DNA of 64,000 nt, from positions 5,642,001 to 5,706,000 of the forward strand of contig NZ_CP187232.1 in NCBI RefSeq assembly GCF_049674955.1. The letters are read 5' to 3'. The DNA is from Sphaerisporangium viridialbum (lineage in GTDB: Bacteria; Actinomycetota; Actinomycetes; Streptosporangiales; Streptosporangiaceae). Each line of letters opens with the position of its first letter. The stretch's first letter is position 1. The position numbers and the translations under genes are program-made. This document shows, piece after piece, positions 31,721 to 39,065 of the stretch. The notes under the pieces were generated by a model, which saw only the letters and a list, made by a program, of their open reading frames with translations, made no database searches and was not told the origin of the DNA.

Positions 31721-31960
31721 ATCGCCGGAGTGTAGCGAGGCCGGCGGCGGGTTTGAAGGCTCCCTGAGGACGAGCCGCACCCATCGGCGTTTCACCGGGT
31801 CAGTGGCCGGTGTTCGAGCACACCGGCTCACCCTGGAACATGCCCGTGGCCGGCCCGCCGCACATGCGACACCTCCGGGCCGGCGCGCGCCGAGCCTGCA
31901 AGAAACCGCAATGACGGCGTATCCCAGGATTGCCGGCCCGCTCCTCGATCCGAGACAGAG

Positions 31961-32638
31961 TCAGCACCACCAGCGTCTGCTGCAAAATCGGCTTTCGCGC
32001 CTGTGGCGATCAATATTGACGTCAACGTCCCCGCTTCCACCGCTGGAGGAAGTCGACCCATAGTTGTACCCGATCACCAGCTTGATCTTTTGACCGAGCC
32101 GCAACCGCGCCCCAGGCTTCGGCGACTGCCTGATCACTCGTTCCTGCCCCACGGGCACCGAGGTCGACTTTCGGCGCGACGAGTCCACGACATCCCGGAC
32201 CGGTTCGAACAGAGCGTCGGCCCGCTCCTCCGACCAGCCCACCACATTCGGCATCGTCCGGTGCTTCTTGTAGAACGCCCACTCGGCGCGGGTCACGAAC
32301 CACAGCATGACCTCGCCGCCTGGCTGAACGACCGTCCCTGCCTTTGGCATCGTGCGATAGACGAAGCAATCAGATCTGTCGCTGCAGTAGCTGTAGTCGC
32401 CGATGCCGTTTGTCGTCGACTCGAACCCGAGCGCCTCCACCTGGTATTCGGCCTCCACGAGCGTCTTCTTCAGGAGGCTAGGTAACGGGATGGGGCTTGC
32501 TGCCACCGTTTGAGCGTCGCTGACCGGCTTCTCGTCGCCACCACCAAATACTGACTCAATCAGCTTCTGGCAGCCGCCCACGATCAGGAGGACGACGATG
32601 AGCGGGCCAACCAGATTGACTGAACTCTTGCGCGCCAT
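31961..32638 (-). CDS. Lipoprotein with two PASTA-like domains
   Basis: 225 residues from the ATG at 32,638. A hydrophobic N-terminal segment ends in VGGC (Cys23), a plausible lipobox, though the segment could also be an uncleaved anchor. Two PASTA-like repeats follow: about 45-115 (LKKTLVEAEYQVEALGF...PKAGTVVQPGGEVML) and 127-192 (MPNVVGWSEERADALF...SPKPGARLRLGQKIKLVIG). PASTA domains bind peptidoglycan fragments in Ser/Thr kinases and PBPs. As surface cargo of an element it could alter wall sensing or phage adsorption. Confidence 0.65.
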   Translation of the reverse strand: MARKSSVNLVGPLIVVLLIVGGCQKLIESVFGGGDEKPVSDAQTVAASPIPLPSLLKKTLVEAEYQVEALGFESTTNGIGDYSYCSDRSDCFVYRTMPKAGTVVQPGGEVMLWFVTRAEWAFYKKHRTMPNVVGWSEERADALFEPVRDVVDSSRRKSTSVPVGQERVIRQSPKPGARLRLGQKIKLVIGYNYGSTSSSGGSGDVDVNIDRHRRESRFCSRRWWC

Positions 32639-32777
32639 GCGGTCCCCCCGGGGGATGTTTGTCCTGTCGGTCCCCGAGTACCTTGTGGGACGTCTGCCGC
32701 GCTCTCCAGGTTCACACGACGGCGTCGAACACATGCGCGATGCTGCCCTCCCACCGTCGTATGAGGTGAACTACGGC

Positions 32778-32803
32778 GGGGCGCGCCACCCGTGGCACGC
32801 CCC
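32778..32803 (-). terminator. Hairpin downstream of helicase
   Basis: GGGGCGCGCC pairs with GGCACGCCCC with one mismatch; it follows operator site 7 in the direction of transcription. Confidence 0.5.
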
Positions 32804-32811
32804 ATTCCGTT

Positions 32812-32829
32812 GCTTGCGGAACCGCTATC
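32812..32829. promoter_or_regulatory. Palindromic operator, site 7
   Basis: GCTTGCGGAACCGCTATC (AA centre, i.e. opposite orientation), two bases past the helicase stop. Confidence 0.6.
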
Positions 32830-32831
32830 TA

Positions 32832-35255
32832 CTACCGGTACTTGTCGATCCAGTCGAGACCCGCGTTGTCCAGGACGTACTGGGCGCGGGTCACAGTCAC
32901 GTAGGCCAGCATCGCGTCCGCCCGAGGGATCCGGCCAGGCTTGTCGTCCTCGGTGGGCTTCGGCTCGGGGAAGTCGCCCGCGACCTTCACCCGGTGCCAC
33001 TCACGGCCCTTCGCCTTGTGCGCGGTCGACAGGACCAGGTCGGCGCGGTCCTCACTCACCAACCGCCCCACGATGTCGAGCACCACGTCGGCGCCGACGC
33101 TGTCGACGAGCTTCACGAACGGCGCCAGGTCAGACCCGGCTTCCTCGTTCTCGCAGTAGTCCTGAACCTCCTGCCACGTCTTGAAGGCGTACAACTCGGG
33201 GTGGGAGCACCCGGCCCCGGCCTTCAGCTGGATCGCCGCCTCGGCCAGCGCGCGGATCCCCTTACCGTCGCCGACCAGCGCGACCCGGCGGCCGGCCTGC
33301 ATCGCCTCCATCGCCTGCGCGATCGTGGAGGCGTTGGTGCGACACAGCACCGCGTCCGGCTCGGCCAGCGACGCGAGCCGCGAATTGATCTGCTCGAACC
33401 CGCGCAGCCGCAACGGCGCGTCCAGATACTCCAACCACTTGTTCGCTTCCTCCGCGACAGCCGGACCGAACCTGAACGACTGACTCAGGGTGAGGCGGAC
33501 GCCGTCGAAGTTGGCCATCGCATCCACGGCCCCGCGCCAGGAGTTGTGGGTAAGGATGCCGTCTGAGAAGTATGTGTGGTGGTCGGCAACTTCAAGAGAC
33601 ACGATGTCGCCCGCATACCACTCGCGGGTCACAGTGATTAGCTCCCACCGGTGATGCGGTGCCACGTATTCGCGCTTGTTCTTGTACTTCATGGCCCCGT
33701 TGACGGGGAGCACGAGGAAGCCGTCGATCAGGTTGGCCGCTGCGGTGACGAACGGGCGGCGAATACCGAGTCGCATCTTGTCAGTCCAAAGGGGGAACTC
33801 CAGGAGGCGGCCGTAGTGTTCGAGACACGCCGCAGCCTTGTCCTGGTTGGGTCCGAGCTTGTCCCAAAACGCGCGAACGTCGAGAACATCGCCGTCGCCA
33901 CTGGGCTCGAACCTGATTCCGGGGATGTTGAACTGTGCCTGAGCGAGCGCCTCGGCGAGAGACGTCTCCGCGAGGGTTTCATGGACCGAGAGGATCCACG
34001 CCGCGTCGGCTCCTTCGGACTTGGCGCGCTGCACCAGCCCGAACGTGTTGCCCTGAGAGCCGTAGTACGCGGGAACACGGCCGATGCGGAACTGGTCGCC
34101 CCGGCGCATAAGGTACACCACGTGCTTGCCCCGAAGGTCGTCGCCCATCCGGGCGATGCAGTGGTGCTTGAGTGTGTAGGCGGAAGTTAGCCCCGTCCCG
34201 GTTGTGACCCTGACGAGGGCCCCCTCATACGGGAACCGAGTCACGCCGGTGATCTCGCGTCCTCGTAGGAAGACGTGGCCATTGTCGTAGGTGACGACCA
34301 TGTCGCCTTCGGCGAGGGTCTCGATCGGCACCTGGCAGGTGCTAACGGCCTTGGGCCTGCGCGGGGTCGGAGTGAGCTTGAGGCCGTCGCGGGACTGGCG
34401 CTCATGCAGGTCGCACAGCCCGCTCGCGATGTGGTCACGCCTGCGTGGGCAGCCATCGAACGCGCACTGGTGGCCGGGGTCGGCGGCGGCTGTCTCGATC
34501 GGCACTTCAACCATCGTGCCGACGGGCTGGCAGTAGATCGCCTGGCTTGAGTCTCCCACCAGGACTTTCTGCGCGTTGCGCTGGCCTTCGACGATGGCGG
34601 TCACAGGTGGATTGGCGTCCTGAGATTCGTCCATCAGCACGTACTCGTACGGCAGCTGCGGGTCCGATAGGGAATAGATCTTCAAATAAGCGTCGTGACT
34701 GAAGGGGAGTTTGCCGTCCACCCGGCAGATGTCATCCCACGCCTTCGCAGCGAGCCGCGGGATCTCACGGGCCAGGAGCAGCAGCGTGTCGACGTCGTCG
34801 AAGCCGGGGATGCGCGGCACCGGCTGGTCGAGGATGTTGAGGTGGGCGCTGTTGCAGAACTTCGCGACGGTGCCCATCACGATCCGCGCCACCACGGCCG
34901 GCGGGATGATGCCGTTTGTGGCGTGCAGCGGCTCGTTGATGCGGAGCAGCTTGGCGATCTCGATGCCCCGCATGCGAGGCATCCGCAGCCTGCGGGCGTA
35001 CAGTCGTCCGACTGAGCCGAACGCCAGCCCATGGGCGGTCTTGCAGGTCACGTCCTTGGGGAACGACTTCTCGGCGTCCATCTGGATGCTCTTGTTATAG
35101 GCGATATAAAGCCCTTTGCGGCCGGGGGTGGACGCGGCCGCCATCTTCAGTGTGGACGTCTTCCCGGCTCCGGCCCCGGCTTCGATGACGAGGTTCTTGC
35201 CGGTCTTGTAGGCGTCGATGACGTCGTGCTGCTCAGGGGTGGGCGTGGGAGCCAT
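32832..35255 (-). CDS. UvrD/PcrA-like superfamily 1 helicase interrupted by an intein
   Basis: 807 residues; about 477 after splicing. Walker A GAGAGKTS (26-33), the Ia-like YIAYNKS, motif II MDESQD (208-213), and motif III split as VGDSSQAIY(241) and SWRGAV (572-577). Later SFRFG, VALVGDG, a motif V-like STAHKAKGREW and motif VI AYVTVTRAQ are present. It is a small, ATP-driven 3'-5' helicase of the UvrD type, presumably for phage recombination or replication. The intein lies exactly in the Q-x-IY-[GS]-x-RGA loop, a site that touches ATP and single-stranded DNA, so only spliced protein should work. It has its own upstream operator/hairpin cassette. Confidence 0.85.
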   Translation of the reverse strand: MAPTPTPEQHDVIDAYKTGKNLVIEAGAGAGKTSTLKMAAASTPGRKGLYIAYNKSIQMDAEKSFPKDVTCKTAHGLAFGSVGRLYARRLRMPRMRGIEIAKLLRINEPLHATNGIIPPAVVARIVMGTVAKFCNSAHLNILDQPVPRIPGFDDVDTLLLLAREIPRLAAKAWDDICRVDGKLPFSHDAYLKIYSLSDPQLPYEYVLMDESQDANPPVTAIVEGQRNAQKVLVGDSSQAIYCQPVGTMVEVPIETAAADPGHQCAFDGCPRRRDHIASGLCDLHERQSRDGLKLTPTPRRPKAVSTCQVPIETLAEGDMVVTYDNGHVFLRGREITGVTRFPYEGALVRVTTGTGLTSAYTLKHHCIARMGDDLRGKHVVYLMRRGDQFRIGRVPAYYGSQGNTFGLVQRAKSEGADAAWILSVHETLAETSLAEALAQAQFNIPGIRFEPSGDGDVLDVRAFWDKLGPNQDKAAACLEHYGRLLEFPLWTDKMRLGIRRPFVTAAANLIDGFLVLPVNGAMKYKNKREYVAPHHRWELITVTREWYAGDIVSLEVADHHTYFSDGILTHNSWRGAVDAMANFDGVRLTLSQSFRFGPAVAEEANKWLEYLDAPLRLRGFEQINSRLASLAEPDAVLCRTNASTIAQAMEAMQAGRRVALVGDGKGIRALAEAAIQLKAGAGCSHPELYAFKTWQEVQDYCENEEAGSDLAPFVKLVDSVGADVVLDIVGRLVSEDRADLVLSTAHKAKGREWHRVKVAGDFPEPKPTEDDKPGRIPRADAMLAYVTVTRAQYVLDNAGLDWIDKYR
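33543..34532 (-). other. Intein in helicase motif III
   Basis: 330 residues (242-571 of the precursor). Starts with Cys242 right after QAIY and ends YFSDGILTHN followed by Ser572, the +1 nucleophile. The Hint blocks are visible (SAYTLKHHCIAR with the block B TxxH-like Thr/His, and HTYFSDGILTHN as blocks F/G). An N-terminal Cys/His cluster (CAFDGCP...CDLH, 264-284) and a middle segment beginning VYLMRRGDQFRIG (380-392) look like a zinc finger and a GIY-YIG-like nuclease core; the latter call is tentative. No LAGLIDADG motif was seen. Confidence 0.8.
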
Positions 35256-35283
35256 GATGGTCTCACTTTCGCTTGGAGAGGGA

Positions 35284-35315
35284 CGGCCCCGCGAACGCGG
35301 GTGTTCGCGGGGCCG
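35284..35315 (-). terminator. Hairpin of the CGGCCCCGC type
   Basis: A 13-bp perfect stem (35,284-35,296 with 35,303-35,315), 29 bases upstream of the helicase ATG. Confidence 0.6.
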
Positions 35316-35323
35316 AATGGTTG

Positions 35324-35341
35324 TATAGCGGAACCGCTATC
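35324..35341. promoter_or_regulatory. Palindromic operator, site 8
   Basis: TATAGCGGAACCGCTATC, one mismatch, AA centre, nine bases past the preceding stop and 69 before the helicase ATG. Confidence 0.65.
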
Positions 35342-35350
35342 AGCGGTCGG

Positions 35351-35497
35351 TCAGAACATGCCCAGGACGGGCGACTTGTGGCCGTTGGGGCAGATGCCGT
35401 CCCACTCGATCTTGTGGTCGCAGGGGCAGATCAGCGCTTCGCCGTCCTCGTTCCACTGCCAGCCACGGGGCAGTCGGGGCAGGTCGAACAGCAACAT
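35351..35497 (-). CDS. Very small zinc-ribbon protein
   Basis: 48 residues with CPCDHKIEWDGICPNGHK: paired CxC/CxxxH ligands of a one-zinc ribbon. ATG at 35,497 has AAGGAG at good spacing. Too short for most gene callers, but the site and motif support it. Function unknown. Confidence 0.55.
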   Translation of the reverse strand: MLLFDLPRLPRGWQWNEDGEALICPCDHKIEWDGICPNGHKSPVLGMF

Positions 35498-35507
35498 GGA
35501 GTCTCCT

Positions 35508-35783
35508 TCAGCCGGTCTGGGTGGCGTACATGGCCTGACGGAGCGAGCAGCCGTCGAGCATGGCGTGGTCGATCGCCGTGCGTGCCATCTCCCGGTTCCA
35601 TCGGAACGGCTCGGGGTTGGCCTGGCAGATCGCGAGGATCAGCGCTTCCTCGACCTCGCCGTACACGTTGTCTGCGCGGGCGAGGGTCTGGTCTTGCGCC
35701 CAGTTGACCAGTCGCAGCATGTCGAGCAGCTTCTCGGCGATGACGGCGGTGTCGTTGTCGGACGGGGCGGTGGTGGTGGTCAT
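35508..35783 (-). CDS. Helical hypothetical protein
   Basis: 91 residues, all-helical, acidic in the middle (NVYGEVEEALILAICQANPEP). The start lies downstream of the hairpin and operator site 9. No family recognised. Confidence 0.45.
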   Translation of the reverse strand: MTTTTAPSDNDTAVIAEKLLDMLRLVNWAQDQTLARADNVYGEVEEALILAICQANPEPFRWNREMARTAIDHAMLDGCSLRQAMYATQTG

Positions 35784-35804
35784 CGTTTCCTCCGTGACGT
35801 GCGA

Positions 35805-35836
35805 CGGCCCCGCAGACCGTGGGGTCTGCGGGGCCG
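35805..35836 (-). terminator. Hairpin of the CGGCCCCGC type
   Basis: A 14-bp perfect stem, 35,805-35,818 with 35,823-35,836. Confidence 0.6.
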
Positions 35837-35847
35837 TGCTGGCTGTT

Positions 35848-35865
35848 AGTTGCGGTTCCGCTATC
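35848..35865. promoter_or_regulatory. Palindromic operator, site 9
   Basis: AGTTGCGGTTCCGCTATC, overlapping the stop codon of paralogue B; right arm perfect, left arm diverged. Confidence 0.55.
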
Positions 35866-36184
35866 AGGCGATGGTGGACATGTGCAGGTAGGCGACGACG
35901 TCGCCGAGCAGTTCGACCTGGTGGGCCGGGGCCAGCTGCTCGTAGCTGAACCCGTCGCTGAGGTCGTAGTCGTTGCCCCAGTTCAGTGCGACGGTGAAGC
36001 CTGCCGCGCTCATGACGAGCCCGATCTCCTTGTCGATGGCGGTGTCCCATGAGCCCCCGTGCTCGGTGTGCAGCGTCCCGGCGGCTGAGGCGTAGGCGAT
36101 GGCGTGCAGCGCGTCGGTGACGCTTGCTCCCGCTTCGCGGGCGTCGGTGGCGACCTGCTGGGGAGCGGGGACTGTGGCGGTCAC
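35864..36184 (-). CDS. Element-specific acidic protein, paralogue B
   Basis: 106 residues. Aligns along its length with the product of 30,244-30,603: SVTDALHAIAYASAAGTLHTEHGG..W and SDGFSYEQLAPAHQVELL. It is followed downstream by the same operator-hairpin cassette as paralogue A and preceded by the same control DNA, so the whole unit was duplicated about 5.6 kb apart. Function unknown. Confidence 0.55.
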   Translation of the reverse strand: MTATVPAPQQVATDAREAGASVTDALHAIAYASAAGTLHTEHGGSWDTAIDKEIGLVMSAAGFTVALNWGNDYDLSDGFSYEQLAPAHQVELLGDVVAYLHMSTIA

Positions 36185-36298
36185 GGCGTTCCTTCCGGTG
36201 TTTCGGCTGGTCAGTGGTGCTTTTCGGTGGTGTTGTCCTTTGAACGTAGCACCTATGCAGTACCTATGTGTATGTGTAGGGACCGGTGATCAAACCGG

Positions 36299-36379
36299 TA
36301 TGTCACAGTTCGGTTACGCGCTCAGATGCTCTGAGAGCACCTGACGCACTAGACGCATCCAGAGACACCGGACGCACCG
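36299..36379. promoter_or_regulatory. Control region of paralogue B with array locus 5
   Basis: TATGTCACAGTTCGGTTAC (36,299-36,317), the GCTCTGAGAGC palindrome (about 36,328), and 9-bp units at 36,343 (GACGCACTA), 36,352 (GACGCATCC), 36,362 (GAGACACCG) and 36,371 (GACGCACCG). The one-base slip between the second and third units is the same as upstream of paralogue A. Confidence 0.65.
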
Positions 36380-36430
36380 TGAAAAGCGCTCTCCGTGCGA
36401 CTGAGACGCGCATAGCGGTCGTTTCGCGGC

Positions 36431-37738
36431 TCATGCCGACGACCTCCCGCCCCGCATCCGCGCCCGCTCTGCCAAGAACTCCTCGTTCGGCCCAGTCGAA
36501 GCGCCCTGAACATCCAGGACCGAGCGAACAGGCGGAGGCGCCAGCGACGAGGAAGCCTCACCAGCTGACACGACACCAGACCCGCTCGACCCCCACACCT
36601 GCCGAGACCCCGAGCACGCACGGCACTTCTGCCCCGTGTCGAGGTCGGCCCCGCCCTCGCACCGCACGTTGCCGCAGGGCCTGCCCAGCCGCACCAGCGT
36701 GATAGCCACTGCGGTGGGGTCGTCGATGCGCTGACCGGCCCACTCACCGCCTACCCAGCGACGCGACACCCGCGCCGCGAGCTCGTCGACGGAGCGGCTA
36801 CCGGCCGCGAGCTGCGCGCGGATCGCCGAACGAACACGACGCATCCCGTGACCTGGGATCGCCTGTCGCAGCTCGTCGGGCAGCGAACCGTAAATGCGGC
36901 TGATGTCCAGGCCCGATACCGTGCCCGGATCCTCCTCGTCGCTGCTGGTTTCGTCCGTCCCGCGCGGCAGCGCGCCGCCGCCGCTCGCGCGCTTACGGCC
37001 CTGTAGATCGCCTACGGCGGGAAGAGAAAGATCCTGCTTCAAGGTTCGTGCTTCAAGCTCTTGCTTCTGTGTGACCTCGGTTTCCGGGTCGGTGTGACCT
37101 CGGTTTCCGTTCGATGTGACCTCAGTTTCCGGTTCCAGTGCGTCGTCCTGGGGGACCAGTCGAAGCGCGTCTTCCCGGGTGAGGTGGACCGTGCGACCAC
37201 CCTTACGGCAGGGGACGATCCACCCGTCTTCCTCCAGGGTCACCACCAGGTTCCGCACGGTCCGATCAGTCACGTCGAGGGCGCGGGCGAGCTGCACGGC
37301 GGTTCGGTGAACACCGGTCATCTCGTCGTGCCGCAGGTGCGCGTACAGCTCCAGCAGCGCCGACCGGTTGCGGCGCGGCCGCCACGTCCCGTCCACGCTG
37401 CGACAGCCGACGCCGGCCGCCGCGCGGTACGACAGCCGCGCCCATGGAGTGCTGTCGGCGATCGGCGCGAGACGCAACACGCGACGACTGCCCTTCTTGG
37501 CCGTGACGATCCAGGGGCTCGCTTCGGTGAGCGTCCTGGCGATGGTTTCGCGAGCCAGGCCGAGACGTTCGGCTAGATATCCGGTCGAGGCGGTGCAGCC
37601 CTGCGTACGCTGCGACAGGGCAGCGATCTGCGTGACGACGGGCCAGGCCGCGCCGCTCGGCAGGTTCAGTGGAACTTTGACCGTGCCGTCCGGCAGGTCG
37701 TCGAGCGGCAGCGATGGAAGAGGCTCGTCGGCGGTCAC
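36431..37738 (-). CDS. Tandem winged-helix protein, replication or plasmid-type regulator
   Basis: 435 residues from a GTG overlapping the preceding stop (GTGA). Two winged helices: about 45-95 (TQGCTASTGYLAERLGLARETIARTL) and about 135-190 (MTGVHRTAVQLARALDVTDRTVRNLVVTLEEDGW). A disordered region follows, with a short repeated phrase (PETEVTSNG, PETEVTQKQ). The C-terminal region carries CGNVRCEGGADLDTGQKCRACSG, a zinc-knuckle. This layout is typical of HTH proteins in actinomycete integrative plasmids and phages that act in replication control. It is paired with a second two-HTH protein. Confidence 0.6.
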   Translation of the reverse strand: MTADEPLPSLPLDDLPDGTVKVPLNLPSGAAWPVVTQIAALSQRTQGCTASTGYLAERLGLARETIARTLTEASPWIVTAKKGSRRVLRLAPIADSTPWARLSYRAAAGVGCRSVDGTWRPRRNRSALLELYAHLRHDEMTGVHRTAVQLARALDVTDRTVRNLVVTLEEDGWIVPCRKGGRTVHLTREDALRLVPQDDALEPETEVTSNGNRGHTDPETEVTQKQELEARTLKQDLSLPAVGDLQGRKRASGGGALPRGTDETSSDEEDPGTVSGLDISRIYGSLPDELRQAIPGHGMRRVRSAIRAQLAAGSRSVDELAARVSRRWVGGEWAGQRIDDPTAVAITLVRLGRPCGNVRCEGGADLDTGQKCRACSGSRQVWGSSGSGVVSAGEASSSLAPPPVRSVLDVQGASTGPNEEFLAERARMRGGRSSA

Positions 37739-38526
37739 GTCGCCTCCAGGAACCTGATGGGGTCGGACCTTACGTGCTCGTAGGCGTGTGGTTCGGACCA
37801 CGCGCTGGGAGTTGCCTCGCACGTGCTCGGCTCGTCCAAGACGGCTCGGACGTGCATCCACATCCCAGGAGTGCGACCGACCACGGCCATGCCCGCCTCC
37901 TCCAGCTCATGCAGGCGGCGGCGTGCGGTGCCCGAGGAGACCCCCAACCACTCGGAGAGTTTCGCGATGGTCAGGTCATGGCCGGTCGGGGCGAGCCGGT
38001 CGCACAGCACGGCATAGGTGCGCCAGGCGTCAGGGCTGACCTTCCCGTCCGGGCGGCCGACACCTGCATGGATCCAGTTGAGACTCCATGCAGGCACGGC
38101 TGCGTACGGACGGCGTGTCTCCTGCGGCCTGCCGAGCGCTGTGTGCAATGCGGATCGCTTCTTGCCTCGGATGACGCGCTTGAGCCACGACCCGTGCTCG
38201 AGGAGCTCGCGGCGGGCGCGGTCGAGAGTGGGTTCGGTGGTGCCGAACCGTTCAGCTACCCAGCAGCGGCGAGCGTTCGCCGGGTAGCGTCCCTCGGCGC
38301 GGTGCCCGAGGGATTCGTACAGGCACCATGCTGCGACGGCCAGGCTGCTGTGCTCGCTGCTGTACAGCAGGGCGCGGGGGATCTGGCAGTGACGGGACGC
38401 CGCCTGCGCAGGGGGGTTCTGGGGAGCGCTCAGCCGATACGCGGGCCCGGAAGTTTCCGGGCGTGAGGGACCGAACGCTTGGCGAGGTGCTATTGTCTGC
38501 TCCAAGCGTGTAAGGGCACGCGCCAC
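37735..38526 (-). CDS. Helix-turn-helix protein, partner of the preceding gene
   Basis: 263 residues from the GTG at 38,526. One winged helix near 83-120 (ARRCWVAERFGTTEPTLDRARRELL) and a second near 185-225 (LTIAKLSEWLGVSSGTARRRLHELEEAGMAVV). Same domain logic as its neighbour, with little obvious identity, so an old duplication is possible. Together they could form the initiator/regulator pair of the element. The exact start is uncertain. Confidence 0.55.
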   Translation of the reverse strand: MARALTRLEQTIAPRQAFGPSRPETSGPAYRLSAPQNPPAQAASRHCQIPRALLYSSEHSSLAVAAWCLYESLGHRAEGRYPANARRCWVAERFGTTEPTLDRARRELLEHGSWLKRVIRGKKRSALHTALGRPQETRRPYAAVPAWSLNWIHAGVGRPDGKVSPDAWRTYAVLCDRLAPTGHDLTIAKLSEWLGVSSGTARRRLHELEEAGMAVVGRTPGMWMHVRAVLDEPSTCEATPSAWSEPHAYEHVRSDPIRFLEAT

Positions 38527-38607
38527 CAAGCGATCAGCTCACCCGGCCGCCAAACCTAGGGGTTGATCACAAGGGGCACGTGATGCCGATGGCTAAGTTG
38601 TTCGATC

Positions 38608-38635
38608 AGCGCTCCCCGGTTCGGGGAGCGCTTTT
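38608..38635 (+). terminator. Strong rightward intrinsic terminator
   Basis: An 11-bp perfect stem AGCGCTCCCCG/CGGGGAGCGCT with a 3-nt loop, then TTTC. No convincing gene precedes it on the plus strand, so it may end an antisense or small transcript, or insulate the integrase. Confidence 0.7.
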
Positions 38636-39065
38636 CTGTGTTCCTGTGGCGGCTCCATGAGGGCGTGGAGTCTGCGAGATGGGGTCGGGGCGAGCGTCCA
38701 TGAGCGTGCCTACGGGGTGGCCTGTTGCGGGACGTGCCGCATGCCAGAGACTCCGTGGACTTCGACACGTCTGACGCAACGGACGCACTTGACACACCAT
38801 AGCGCGACAGATGCGGACATTCGAGATACGGTCCGCGAGATCAGCGAATCTGTCGAAAATGTCGTTTGCCCAGCGCAGGGCGTGTTCCTCGACGATCGGC
38901 GGCCACGCGGCCGCTGAACCAACCCAGCAGCGAAACGACGCCAGTAGAGACAAAGAGCGCCGTCCCGCTGACCAACGAGTCTCGCTCGCCGAGCAACGCC
39001 GGCGCTTGGCCGCACTAACGTAAACCCCACTCCGCCGAGGAACGGCAACCGATGGGGAGCGCTGA
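38636..39065. other. Non-coding region upstream of integrase
   Basis: 430 nt without a believable gene; no excisionase was found. Contains the 9-bp array and is the likely place for integrase promoter and arm-type binding sites. Confidence 0.45.
38764..38799. promoter_or_regulatory. 9-bp operator array, locus 6 (four units)
   Basis: GACACGTCT (38,764), GACGCAACG (38,773), GACGCACTT (38,782), GACACACCA (38,791): four units in strict 9-bp register, the longest regular array in the window. Could be regulator sites or integrase arm sites. Confidence 0.65.

Noticed and set aside
32598..33566. Rightward 322-codon frame inside the helicase gene
   Set aside because: Antisense shadow; the leftward frame has helicase motifs V and VI.
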